From the NCBI GenBank assembly GCA_020252865.1, contig JADCCH010000017.1:1-9255 (forward strand): a stretch of DNA of 9,255 bases, given 5' to 3'. This DNA comes from Methylobacterium sp. Lineage in GTDB: Bacteria; Pseudomonadota; Alphaproteobacteria; Rhizobiales; Beijerinckiaceae. Position 1 is the first letter of the stretch; each line of letters opens with the position of its first letter. The position numbers were made by a program, and so were the translations under genes. Positions 1 through 5,403 of the stretch are shown one piece after another. The notes beneath the pieces were generated by a model, which saw only the letters and a program-made list of their open reading frames with translations, was not told the DNA's origin and did not search any database.

Positions 1-386
1 GCTATGCCCGCACGGTGGCGGCGGCACGTGCCATCAACCACCCCGCTTTCGCGCGCATCGGCCATCGGCTGGAAGAAGGGCTCGGCGCGCTCGATCGCGC
101 AACCGATTTCATGCTCGCCTCGCTTGGCTCGAAGCCGAATGACGCGCTGGCGGGCGCGACGCCCTATCTGCGGCTCTTCGGCCTCGTCGCGGGCGGTGCC
201 TATCTCGCGGATCAGGCGCTGGCGGCCCATGCCGGCCTCGGCGCGGGCGAGACCGACCCGCGACACCGGACCCGCATCGCCGATGCCCGCTTCTTCGCCG
301 AAAATCTCGTGACCGCTGCAAGCGGCCTCGAGACGACGATCCTCGAAGGGGCGGATTCCGTGAACATCGCCTGGGCGGCCGAATAA
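1..386 (+). CDS. Acyl-CoA dehydrogenase, C-terminal part (5'-truncated by window edge)
   Basis: This is the last 127 codons of a gene that begins before the window; the reading frame starts at base 3 and ends with TAA at 384-386. The visible protein is mostly helical and Ala-rich. It contains segments such as ATPYLRLFGLVAGG and a final ETTILEGADSVNIAWAAE. These match my recollection of the extra C-terminal helical domain of long acyl-CoA dehydrogenases (Acyl-CoA_dh_C type) that follows the flavin domain. Members of that family use FAD to desaturate acyl-CoA at the alpha-beta bond, the first step of beta-oxidation, and pass electrons to electron-transfer flavoprotein. The FAD and substrate-binding parts and the catalytic base lie outside the window and cannot be checked. 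The stop codon is only 9 nt before the next start, whose gene is an enoyl-CoA hydratase/isomerase family member, so a shared fatty-acyl catabolic operon is likely. The family call is fairly sure; the substrate is unknown. Confidence 0.75.
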   Translation, partial: YARTVAAARAINHPAFARIGHRLEEGLGALDRATDFMLASLGSKPNDALAGATPYLRLFGLVAGGAYLADQALAAHAGLGAGETDPRHRTRIADARFFAENLVTAASGLETTILEGADSVNIAWAAE

Positions 387-395
387 GGATCCATC

Positions 396-1145
396 ATGAG
401 CGATGTCGTTGTCTCCCGCGAAGGGGCGCTGTCCATCCTGCGCCTGCATCGCGCGGAGAAGAAGAATGCGCTCACCGGTGCGATGTATACGGCGCTGTCC
501 CATGCCCTGAAGGAAGCCAATGCCGATGACGGCGTGGGCGCCATCGTGATCCTCGGGCAGCCGGGCATCTTCTGCGCCGGCAATGACATCAAGGATTTCA
601 TCGGATTCGCGATGGGCGGGGGCATCGGCCAGCCGGTGCTCGATTTCCTGCGCGCGCTGGTGGAGAATGAGAAGCCGCTGGTGGCGGGCTTGGATGGCGC
701 GGCCATCGGCATCGGCACCACGATGATCCTGCATTGCGACTATGCGGTTGCTTCCAACCGCTCGGTCTTCGCGACCCCCTTCGTCGATCTCGGCCTCGTG
801 CCGGAGGCGGCGTCGAGCCTCATCGTGCCGCAGCTCATGGGCAATCGCGTGGCCTTCGAGATGCTGGCGATGGGTGCGAAATTCGACGCGAACCGTGCCC
901 GCGAGATTGGTCTCGTCAATGCCGTGACCGAGCCTGCCACGCTGGAGGCGGACACGCTCGAAACCGCCAGGGCCATCGCCGCCAAGCCACGCGAGGCGGT
1001 GCGCCTCACGCGCAGGCTGATCCGTGGCGATCCCTCCGCCATTCTCGCGCGCATCGACGAGGAGGCGAAACTTTTCTCCGAGCGGCTGATGTCGAAAGAG
1101 GCGCGCCAGGCCTTCGAAGCTTTCCTTGCCAAGGGCAAATCCTGA
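396..1145 (+). CDS. Enoyl-CoA hydratase/isomerase (crotonase) family protein, isomerase-like active site
   Basis: A 249-residue protein, the usual length for a single-domain crotonase. The ATG has AAGGA (385-389) 6 nt upstream, overlapping the preceding stop. The crotonase fold is shown by FCAGNDIKDF (59-68, first oxyanion-hole strand), GAAIGIGTTMILHCDY (101-116) and FATPFVDLGLVPEAASS (125-141). Where classical enoyl-CoA hydratase has its two catalytic glutamates (in GGGCELA and PEILLG), this protein has Thr109 and Phe129. A glutamate instead stands in VPEAASS (Glu137), the position used by delta3,delta2-enoyl-CoA isomerases of the ECI2/PECI type. I therefore infer an isomerase moving the double bond of unsaturated acyl-CoA into the trans-2 position, rather than a hydratase; another crotonase reaction is possible. 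It sits between an acyl-CoA dehydrogenase and a short-chain dehydrogenase, consistent with a beta-oxidation role. Its last codons (Gly-Lys-Ser-stop) form the first unit of a tandem repeat. Confidence 0.85.
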   Translation: MSDVVVSREGALSILRLHRAEKKNALTGAMYTALSHALKEANADDGVGAIVILGQPGIFCAGNDIKDFIGFAMGGGIGQPVLDFLRALVENEKPLVAGLDGAAIGIGTTMILHCDYAVASNRSVFATPFVDLGLVPEAASSLIVPQLMGNRVAFEMLAMGAKFDANRAREIGLVNAVTEPATLEADTLETARAIAAKPREAVRLTRRLIRGDPSAILARIDEEAKLFSERLMSKEARQAFEAFLAKGKS

Positions 1146-1210
1146 TCCTGGCAAATCCTGATCCTGGCAAATCCTGATCCTGGCCAATCCTGATCCTGGC
1201 AAATCCCGAT
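1135..1210 (+). repeat. 16-bp tandem repeat, four full copies plus a partial fifth, starting in the 3' end of the preceding gene
   Basis: The unit GCAAATCCTGATCCTG occurs exactly at 1135-1150, 1151-1166 and 1167-1182, with one change (A to C at its third base) at 1183-1198. A partial fifth copy with one mismatch covers 1199-1210. Each unit also contains the short internal repeat ATCCTG twice. The first copy encodes the end of the upstream protein and carries its TGA stop (1143-1145). Because 16 is not a multiple of 3, later copies fall in shifting frames and are noncoding on the plus strand. The array fills most of the 83-nt gap before the next gene, so copy-number change would alter gene spacing without altering either protein. 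It looks like slipped-strand duplication of a gene terminus. There are no unique spacers, so it is not a CRISPR array. Confidence 0.95.
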
Positions 1211-1228
1211 TTTCAACGGAGCCGATCC

Positions 1229-2107
1229 ATGAGCCTTTCCGGAAAAACCCTGTTCATCACAGGGGCCTCGCGCGGCATCGGCCTCGCCATCGCCTTGCGC
1301 GCCGCACGGGATGGCGCGAATGTCGTCGTCGCGGCCAAGACCGTCGAGGCGCATCCCAAGCTCGAAGGCACGATCTTCACGGCCGCCGAGGAAATCGGGA
1401 AGGCTGGCGGCAAGGCGCTGCCGATCCAGCTCGACATTCGCGATGACGCCGCCACCGAAGCCGCCTTCGCCAGGGCCGCGCAGCATTTCGGCGGCATCGA
1501 TATCGTCGTGAACAACGCTTCCGCCATTCAGCTCGCGCCGGTCGAAAAACTGGAGATGAAGCGCTTCGACCTGATGCACCAGATCAACGCGCGCGGCACC
1601 TATCTCGTCTCGCGCTGCGGCCTGCCCTACCTCGCCAAGGCTGCAAACCCGCATATCCTGATGCTCTCGCCCCCGCTCGACATGAAGACCAGGTGGTTTG
1701 CGGGCCATACCGGCTATTCCATGGCGAAATTCGGCATGAGCCTCGTGGTGCTGGGCCTCGCCGGTGAAACGCGCGGTCGCATCGGTGTGAATGCGCTCTG
1801 GCCGCGCACAACGATCGCAACCGCTGCCGTGAACAACCTGCTCGGCGGCGAGGCGCTCATGAAGGCCTCGCGCAAGCCGGAGATCCTCGCGGATGCGGCC
1901 TATGCGATCTTCAACAAGGACGCGAGGAATTTCACCGGCAATTTCCTGATCGACGACACCTTCCTCGCGGGCGAGGGCGTGACGGAATTCGATCATTACC
2001 GCAACGATCCCACGCAGGCTTTGGCACCAGATTTCTTCGTGCCGGATGATGTTCCGGCACCGCCATGCGCGACCTACGGCCCGCTGAAAGCCTCAATTTC
2101 TCCTTGA
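1229..2107 (+). CDS. Short-chain dehydrogenase/reductase, HSDL2-like
   Basis: A 292-residue protein with CGGAG (1217-1221) 7 nt before its ATG. It has a Rossmann fold with the nucleotide-binding motif TGASRGIG (11-18), the structural motif NNAS (95-98) and the catalytic Tyr-x3-Lys pair in YSMAK (Tyr163, Lys167). The stretch LSPPLDMKTRWFAGHTGYS (146-164) followed by FGMSLVVLGLAGE and NALWPRTTI (188-196) resembles the hydroxysteroid dehydrogenase-like 2 branch of the family. As there, the likely catalytic serine (Ser147) stands 16 rather than 13 residues before the tyrosine. Human HSDL2 carries an extra C-terminal sterol-carrier (SCP2) domain; this protein stops after the dehydrogenase part. 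It should be a soluble NAD(P)-dependent oxidoreductase. Its place after an acyl-CoA dehydrogenase and a crotonase suggests lipid or acyl-CoA metabolism, but the substrate cannot be told from the sequence. Family call sure, physiological role open. Confidence 0.9.
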   Translation: MSLSGKTLFITGASRGIGLAIALRAARDGANVVVAAKTVEAHPKLEGTIFTAAEEIGKAGGKALPIQLDIRDDAATEAAFARAAQHFGGIDIVVNNASAIQLAPVEKLEMKRFDLMHQINARGTYLVSRCGLPYLAKAANPHILMLSPPLDMKTRWFAGHTGYSMAKFGMSLVVLGLAGETRGRIGVNALWPRTTIATAAVNNLLGGEALMKASRKPEILADAAYAIFNKDARNFTGNFLIDDTFLAGEGVTEFDHYRNDPTQALAPDFFVPDDVPAPPCATYGPLKASISP

Positions 2108-2121
2108 TTTCCGTGGCTCGG

Positions 2122-2140
2122 CGAGGCTCTATCCGCCTCG
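2122..2140 (+). terminator. Weak hairpin after the short-chain dehydrogenase gene
   Basis: CGAGGC (2122-2127) and GCCTCG (2135-2140) form a 6-bp GC-rich stem with a 7-nt loop, 14 nt after the dehydrogenase stop, followed by GTTTC. The thymine run is short, so this is at most a weak intrinsic terminator or mRNA-stabilising hairpin between the lipid-oxidation genes and the next cluster. Confidence 0.3.
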
Positions 2141-2160
2141 GTTTCGGCGTTGAGGAAGAA

Positions 2161-2168
2161 GGGGGAGG
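2161..2168 (+). promoter_or_regulatory. Ribosome binding site that sets the CorA start at GTG 2174
   Basis: GGGGGAGG lies 5 nt before GTG (2174-2176), a strong Shine-Dalgarno position. The frame is also open from a TTG at 2150, but no purine-rich motif precedes that codon, and starting there would add a short basic tail (Arg-Lys-Lys-Gly-Glu) encoded by the binding site itself. The GTG start is therefore preferred. Confidence 0.75.
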
Positions 2169-2173
2169 GCCGC

Positions 2174-3160
2174 GTGATCATTGCCTATCTCCCCGGGCAG
2201 ATGGCCTCCGATGGCCGCTGCAATCTCGAGCGCGCCATCATCGGCGAGGGCGATGCCGTTCCGGCCGAGGCGGTGTGGATCGACCTCCTCAACCCGACCC
2301 GCGGCGAGGATGCGCGGGTGGAGGCGCGGCTCGGCATCTCGATTCCCACGCGGGAAGAAACCGAGAATATCGAGCCTTCCGAGGTGCTCTATGTCGAGAA
2401 TGGTGTGCGCTACATGTCCGCGCGCATCCTATGCCAATCCGAGAGCGAAACGCCGAAGCTCGCGCCGATCTCCTTCATCCTGAAGGATTATCATCTCGTC
2501 ACCGTGCGCTATGACGAGCCGCGATCCTTCCAGATGTTCGTGAACCGCATGGCCCGCCCTGCGGCCTGCACGCCGACGGGCGACCACATGCTGATCGCGC
2601 TGTTCGAAACCGTGATCGACCGCGCGGCCGAACTGCTCCGCATGGCCGGCGAGCGGATCGATGATGTCTCTCCGCTCGTTTTTGGCGCGCAGGAAAGTGA
2701 TCCCGGCGTGTTCCGCCAGACACTCCAGACCATGGGTCTCGAAGGCGCGCGCATCTCCAAGGTGCGAGAGAGCCTCGTTTCCATCGAGCGCATGCTGCTC
2801 TTCCTCACGGCGAATACCGCCGGCGCGACCCTGCCCGAAAATCTGCGCGGCGAAGTACGCACCACGCTCCGCGACTTGCAGAGCCTCGAGGATCACGCAA
2901 CCTTCCTCGCCTCGAAGATCCAGTTTCTGCTCGATGCCACCCTTGGCCTCGTCAATCTCGAGCAGAACAAGATCATCAAGATCTTCTCGGTGGCGGCCGT
3001 TATCTTCCTGCCGCCCACGCTCATCGCGTCGATTTACGGCATGAACTTCAAGGTGATGCCAGAGCTCGAATGGGCTGCGGGCTACCCCATGGCGCTGGCG
3101 CTGATGGTCGCCGCGGCCGGCGGCACCTATGCGTTCTTCAAGGCCAAGCGCTGGCTGTGA
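2174..3160 (+). CDS. corA: CorA-type magnesium/divalent cation transporter
   Basis: With the GTG start the protein has 328 residues, typical of bacterial CorA. The long N-terminal part is a soluble acidic domain followed by helices (the alpha/beta funnel and stalk of the family). The C-terminus has two membrane spans: roughly 270-292 (IFSVAAVIFLPPTLIASIYGMNF) and 305-322 (ending GGTYAFF). The signature Gly-Met-Asn is present in YGMNF (289-291 by this start), followed by a short external loop containing MPEL (295-298) as in classical CorA, and a basic cytoplasmic end KAKRWL. CorA forms a homopentameric inner-membrane channel for Mg2+ and often Co2+ or Ni2+. MPEL with GMN favours Mg2+ transport over the Zn2+ exporter ZntB, but specificity is inferred. 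The stop codon is 1 nt before the next ATG, so translation of the SRAP gene is probably coupled to this one. Confidence 0.93.
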   Translation: MIIAYLPGQMASDGRCNLERAIIGEGDAVPAEAVWIDLLNPTRGEDARVEARLGISIPTREETENIEPSEVLYVENGVRYMSARILCQSESETPKLAPISFILKDYHLVTVRYDEPRSFQMFVNRMARPAACTPTGDHMLIALFETVIDRAAELLRMAGERIDDVSPLVFGAQESDPGVFRQTLQTMGLEGARISKVRESLVSIERMLLFLTANTAGATLPENLRGEVRTTLRDLQSLEDHATFLASKIQFLLDATLGLVNLEQNKIIKIFSVAAVIFLPPTLIASIYGMNFKVMPELEWAAGYPMALALMVAAAGGTYAFFKAKRWL

Positions 3161-3161
3161 C

Positions 3162-3818
3162 ATGTGCGGGCGATTTGCGCTGACGCTCCCGCCCGAAGCC
3201 GCGCGCCAGTATTTCGGTTATCTCGAACAGCCGAATTTCCCACCGCGTTTCGATATCCGACCGACCGATCCGGTGGCGGTGGTCACGGCCACGCAAGGCG
3301 CACGGCATTTCATGCTCATGCGCTGGGGCTTCATCCCCGGTTTCGTGAAGGACGAGAAGGAATTCCCGCTTCTCATCAATGCTCGCAGCGAGACAGTGTT
3401 CGAGAAGGCGAGCTTCCGCAATGCGATTCGGAGGCGGCGCTGCCTGTTCATCGCAGATGCGTTCTATGAGTGGATGAAGCTCGATGAAAAAGGTCGGAAG
3501 AAGCAGCCCTACCGTATCTTCCGCCCCTCCGGTGAGCCGCTCGCCATGGCGGGAATCCACGAGACCTGGTCCAGCCGGGATGGCTCCGAGATCGATAGCT
3601 GCGCGATCCTCACGACCACCGCCAACGCGACGCTCGCGGCCATCCATGATCGCATGCCGGTGATCCTCGCCTCTGCTGATTTCGAGGCCTGGCTCGCACC
3701 GGAAACCGAGCAGGATAGGGTGCAAAGTTTAATGCGTCCGTTGAACGACGAGGCGCTGGTGATGGAGCGAATCCAAAGGGTCGGCCCGCCGGAACCGGAA
3801 GAGGGGAAACTGCTATGA
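3162..3818 (+). CDS. SRAP-domain protein (HMCES/YedK family), abasic-site DNA-protein crosslinker
   Basis: A 218-residue protein with the SRAP signature. It begins Met-Cys-Gly-Arg-Phe; after Met removal Cys2 becomes the N-terminal residue that forms a thiazolidine crosslink with the ring-opened abasic sugar in single-stranded DNA. This chemistry requires the start at 3162, although the frame stays open upstream. Other active-site elements are visible: MRWGFIP (53-59), NARSE (73-77, with Asn73), FYEW (101-104, with Glu103) and HDRMP (162-166, with His162). These correspond to the conserved Asn, Glu and His of YedK. The protein is cytoplasmic and shields abasic sites at stalled replication forks from strand breakage. 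There is no good ribosome binding site close to the ATG, but the corA stop lies 1 nt upstream, so coupling is likely. The next gene overlaps it by ATGA. A functional link with CorA is not evident; family assignment is very secure. Confidence 0.95.
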   Translation: MCGRFALTLPPEAARQYFGYLEQPNFPPRFDIRPTDPVAVVTATQGARHFMLMRWGFIPGFVKDEKEFPLLINARSETVFEKASFRNAIRRRRCLFIADAFYEWMKLDEKGRKKQPYRIFRPSGEPLAMAGIHETWSSRDGSEIDSCAILTTTANATLAAIHDRMPVILASADFEAWLAPETEQDRVQSLMRPLNDEALVMERIQRVGPPEPEEGKLL

Positions 3819-4066
3819 GCACCATGCTCCAGGTCTTCTTGCTGATCAGCCCGCTGCTCCTGCTGGTTTTTGTGGTTTTTTGGGCAGATCGGGGCCGAGA
3901 TCCCGGCAATGTATTCACCTCTCGGCAGAAGCGGGAGGATGAAGCCGCAAGACGGCTCCGAGCCGACGGCGATACAGGCGGGGGCTATGTCCCGATCGTC
4001 AACGGGGGTGACTTTGCCGACGCCGGTGATGCTGGTGGTGGCGATGGTGGAGGCGGGGGCGACTAG
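3815..4066 (+). CDS. Small single-span membrane protein with Gly/Asp-rich C-terminal tail
   Basis: An 83-residue protein of unrecognised family. The ATG overlaps the SRAP stop (ATGA at 3815-3818) and is preceded by GAGGGG (3801-3806) 8 nt upstream, so expression is likely. Residues about 5-23 (LQVFLLISPLLLLVFVVFW) form one hydrophobic span. A charged, Arg-rich stretch follows (26-50, including SRQKREDEAARRLR), then a low-complexity tail rich in Gly and Asp from about residue 56 to the end. The positive residues after the span suggest the N-terminus is outside or very short and the tail is cytoplasmic, but topology is only inferred. Its stop codon TAG (4064-4066) is part of the left terminal repeat of the palindromic element that follows, so the current 3' end may have been shaped by that element. 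No function is proposed. Confidence 0.7.
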   Translation: MSTMLQVFLLISPLLLLVFVVFWADRGRDPGNVFTSRQKREDEAARRLRADGDTGGGYVPIVNGGDFADAGDAGGGDGGGGGD

Positions 4067-4102
4067 AGCATGATGTGTTCAGACGGAAGCACATCATGCT
4101 CT
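4065..4102 (+). terminator. 13-bp hairpin at the convergent junction, probable terminator
   Basis: A perfect 13-bp stem with a 12-nt loop (4078-4089) starts at the stop codon of the small membrane protein and is followed by TATCTTTTTATT, a fair thymine-rich run. It could end the plus-strand CorA/SRAP/small-protein transcript. It is part of the larger palindromic element. Confidence 0.6.
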
Positions 4103-4118
4103 TATCTTTTTATTATCA

Positions 4119-4162
4119 CATGCTTTTTTGTGAAAAACCGGATTCCACTTTTTCACAGCATG
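4119..4162 (-). terminator. Hairpin at the 3' end of the minus-strand RNA methyltransferase gene, probable terminator
   Basis: TGTGAAAAA (4129-4137) pairs with TTTTTCACA (4149-4157) around an 11-nt loop. Outside it, CATGC (4119-4123) can pair with GCATG (4158-4162) across a thymine bulge. Read on the minus strand it starts 3 nt past the stop codon. The run after the inner stem on that strand is adenine-rich rather than thymine-rich, so intrinsic termination is less certain here than for the plus strand. Confidence 0.4.
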
Positions 4163-4164
4163 CT

Positions 4165-5403
4165 CTAGCGCGTGAAGACCGCCATCACCTCGACATGGGC
4201 CGAATAGCGGAACTGGTCCACCGGGGTCACCGGCTCCAGCCTGAACCCGCCATCGACGAGGATGCGCGCATCGCGCGCGAAACTTTCAGGATCGCAGGAG
4301 ATCGAGACGACCTTCGCGACCTTTGATTTCGCCAACTCGCGCGCCTGCGCCTCCGCACCCTGGCGGGGCGGGTCCATCAGAACCGCATCGAAAGGTTTGA
4401 GATCCGGCGCAAAAAGCGGGCGACGGAAGAGATCGCGCGCCTCGGCCACCAGCGGCTTGCCGCCGGGATTGGCGCGGATGGAGCGCGAAAGCGCCTCGAT
4501 CGCCCCCTTGTCGGAATCGATCGCGCTCACCTTCACGTGCCGCGCTAGACGCAAGGCAAAGGGCCCGAAACCGCAGAAAAGATCAGCGACGTGCTTCGCG
4601 CCCTTCAGCGCCTCCACGGCAAAGCCCGCAAGGGTCGCCTCGGCCTCGGCGGTCGCCTGGAGGAAGGAGCCGGGCGGCAGATAGGCCGTGAGGCCATCGA
4701 AGGTGAGCACCGGCACGCGCGCCTCGATCAGGCGTTCGCCATGCAGGGTGAGGCGCGCGAGATCGCGCTCGCGGGCGAAGGCGATGAGCTTCTGTCTGAG
4801 GCCATCCACCAAAGGCCCGGAGCCGCGGATGTCGCAATCGAGCCCGCTCTCGCAGGCCGTGACCTGAACATCGAGCGGTTTTGCGACCCCGCGCAGGATG
4901 TGCCCGATGGCCCGGGCGATCTCCGGCGCGGGCGCGAGCGCGCGCACTAGAAGAGGGCAGGAATCGAGATCCACCAGCGCATGGCTGCGCGCCTGCATGA
5001 AACCCGCCTCGATGCGCCCGCCAGGCGCCTTGGGGTATCGCACATGCAGGGTCGCGCGGCGGCGGCCCGCACCATGGGCATCACGCGCAGGCAGGACCTC
5101 TGCCTCGACCTTCGCGCGGCGAAGGGCCGTTGCCACGCGCTCGCGCTTCCATTCGGCAATCCGGTCGCCGGCCCAGTGCTGCACGGCGCAGCCGCCGCAG
5201 CGGGTGAAGTGCGGACAGGGCGGGAGGACGCGATCCGGGCTTGCCTTCACGATGTCGAGCAGCGTGCCGCGCTCGCCCTCGCGGCTGATGCGCGCTGTTT
5301 CGCCCGGCAACACGAAAGACACATGCACGCGGTGGCCATCCGCCATGCCGATGCCATCGCCGCGCGCACCCATGGCGATGAAGGTGACGGTCTGAGGATT
5401 CAT
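4165..5403 (-). CDS. TrmA/RlmD-family Fe-S class I RNA (uracil-5) methyltransferase
   Basis: A 412-residue protein with the full layout of the RumA/RlmD/TrmA family. The N-terminal part (about 1-55) fits a TRAM RNA-binding domain. A cysteine cluster follows: Cys63, Cys69 and Cys72 (CPHFTRCGGC) with Cys149 (DSCPLL), the pattern that binds a [4Fe-4S] cluster. The methyltransferase domain has GSFLQ (245-249), the SAM-binding motif DLFCGFGPFAL (274-284), DPPRQG (344-349) and the catalytic-cysteine motif SISCDPESFARD (367-378, nucleophile Cys370). Such enzymes methylate C5 of a uridine in rRNA or tRNA by covalent catalysis with SAM. The exact target (such as 23S rRNA U1939 or U747, or tRNA U54) cannot be told here. 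The ATG overlaps the tlyA stop by 4 nt (ATGA), so the two RNA-modifying enzymes are translationally coupled. The stop codon lies in the right end of the palindromic element. Confidence 0.92.
   Translation of the reverse strand: MNPQTVTFIAMGARGDGIGMADGHRVHVSFVLPGETARISREGERGTLLDIVKASPDRVLPPCPHFTRCGGCAVQHWAGDRIAEWKRERVATALRRAKVEAEVLPARDAHGAGRRRATLHVRYPKAPGGRIEAGFMQARSHALVDLDSCPLLVRALAPAPEIARAIGHILRGVAKPLDVQVTACESGLDCDIRGSGPLVDGLRQKLIAFARERDLARLTLHGERLIEARVPVLTFDGLTAYLPPGSFLQATAEAEATLAGFAVEALKGAKHVADLFCGFGPFALRLARHVKVSAIDSDKGAIEALSRSIRANPGGKPLVAEARDLFRRPLFAPDLKPFDAVLMDPPRQGAEAQARELAKSKVAKVVSISCDPESFARDARILVDGGFRLEPVTPVDQFRYSAHVEVMAVFTR

Larger units (their letters stand above)
4063..4168. repeat. 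106-bp palindromic intergenic element with 10-bp terminal inverted repeats
   Basis: The ends are perfect inverted repeats: CTAGAGCATG (4063-4072) and CATGCTCTAG (4159-4168). Inside are two hairpins: AGAGCATGATGTG paired with CACATCATGCTCT (4065-4077 with 4090-4102), and TGTGAAAAA paired with TTTTTCACA (4129-4137 with 4149-4157). The outer block AGAGCATG occurs three times (4065-4072 direct; 4095-4102 and 4159-4166 inverted), so the left arm can pair locally or with the far end. The middle (4103-4118) is AT-rich, unlike its surroundings. Elements of about 100 bp with AGAGCATG-type ends are scattered through intergenic regions of many Rhizobiales genomes; membership of such a family is my recollection, not a search result. 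The element abuts both convergent genes and supplies the TAG stop codon of each. It encodes no protein and may be a non-autonomous mobile or REP-like sequence. Confidence 0.85.

Noticed and set aside
1135..1210. Tandem repeat considered as a CRISPR array
   Set aside because: The units are directly adjacent with no spacers, only 16 bp long, and no cas gene is nearby.
740..1996. 418-codon minus-strand open frame across the crotonase and dehydrogenase genes
   Set aside because: Antisense to two well-supported genes. It reads through the tandem repeat, giving a repetitive ICQDQD-like peptide, and shows no family resemblance.
3129..3161. Upstream extension of the SRAP gene into corA
   Set aside because: The family needs Cys directly after the initiator Met, so only the ATG at 3162 gives a working enzyme.
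2429..3163. 244-codon minus-strand open frame opposite corA
   Set aside because: Shadow of CorA coding on the opposite strand; no motif and no ribosome binding site supporting it.
4075..4326. 83-codon plus-strand frame starting in the palindromic element
   Set aside because: It runs from the noncoding element into the antisense of the RNA methyltransferase gene and has no ribosome binding site or recognisable motif.
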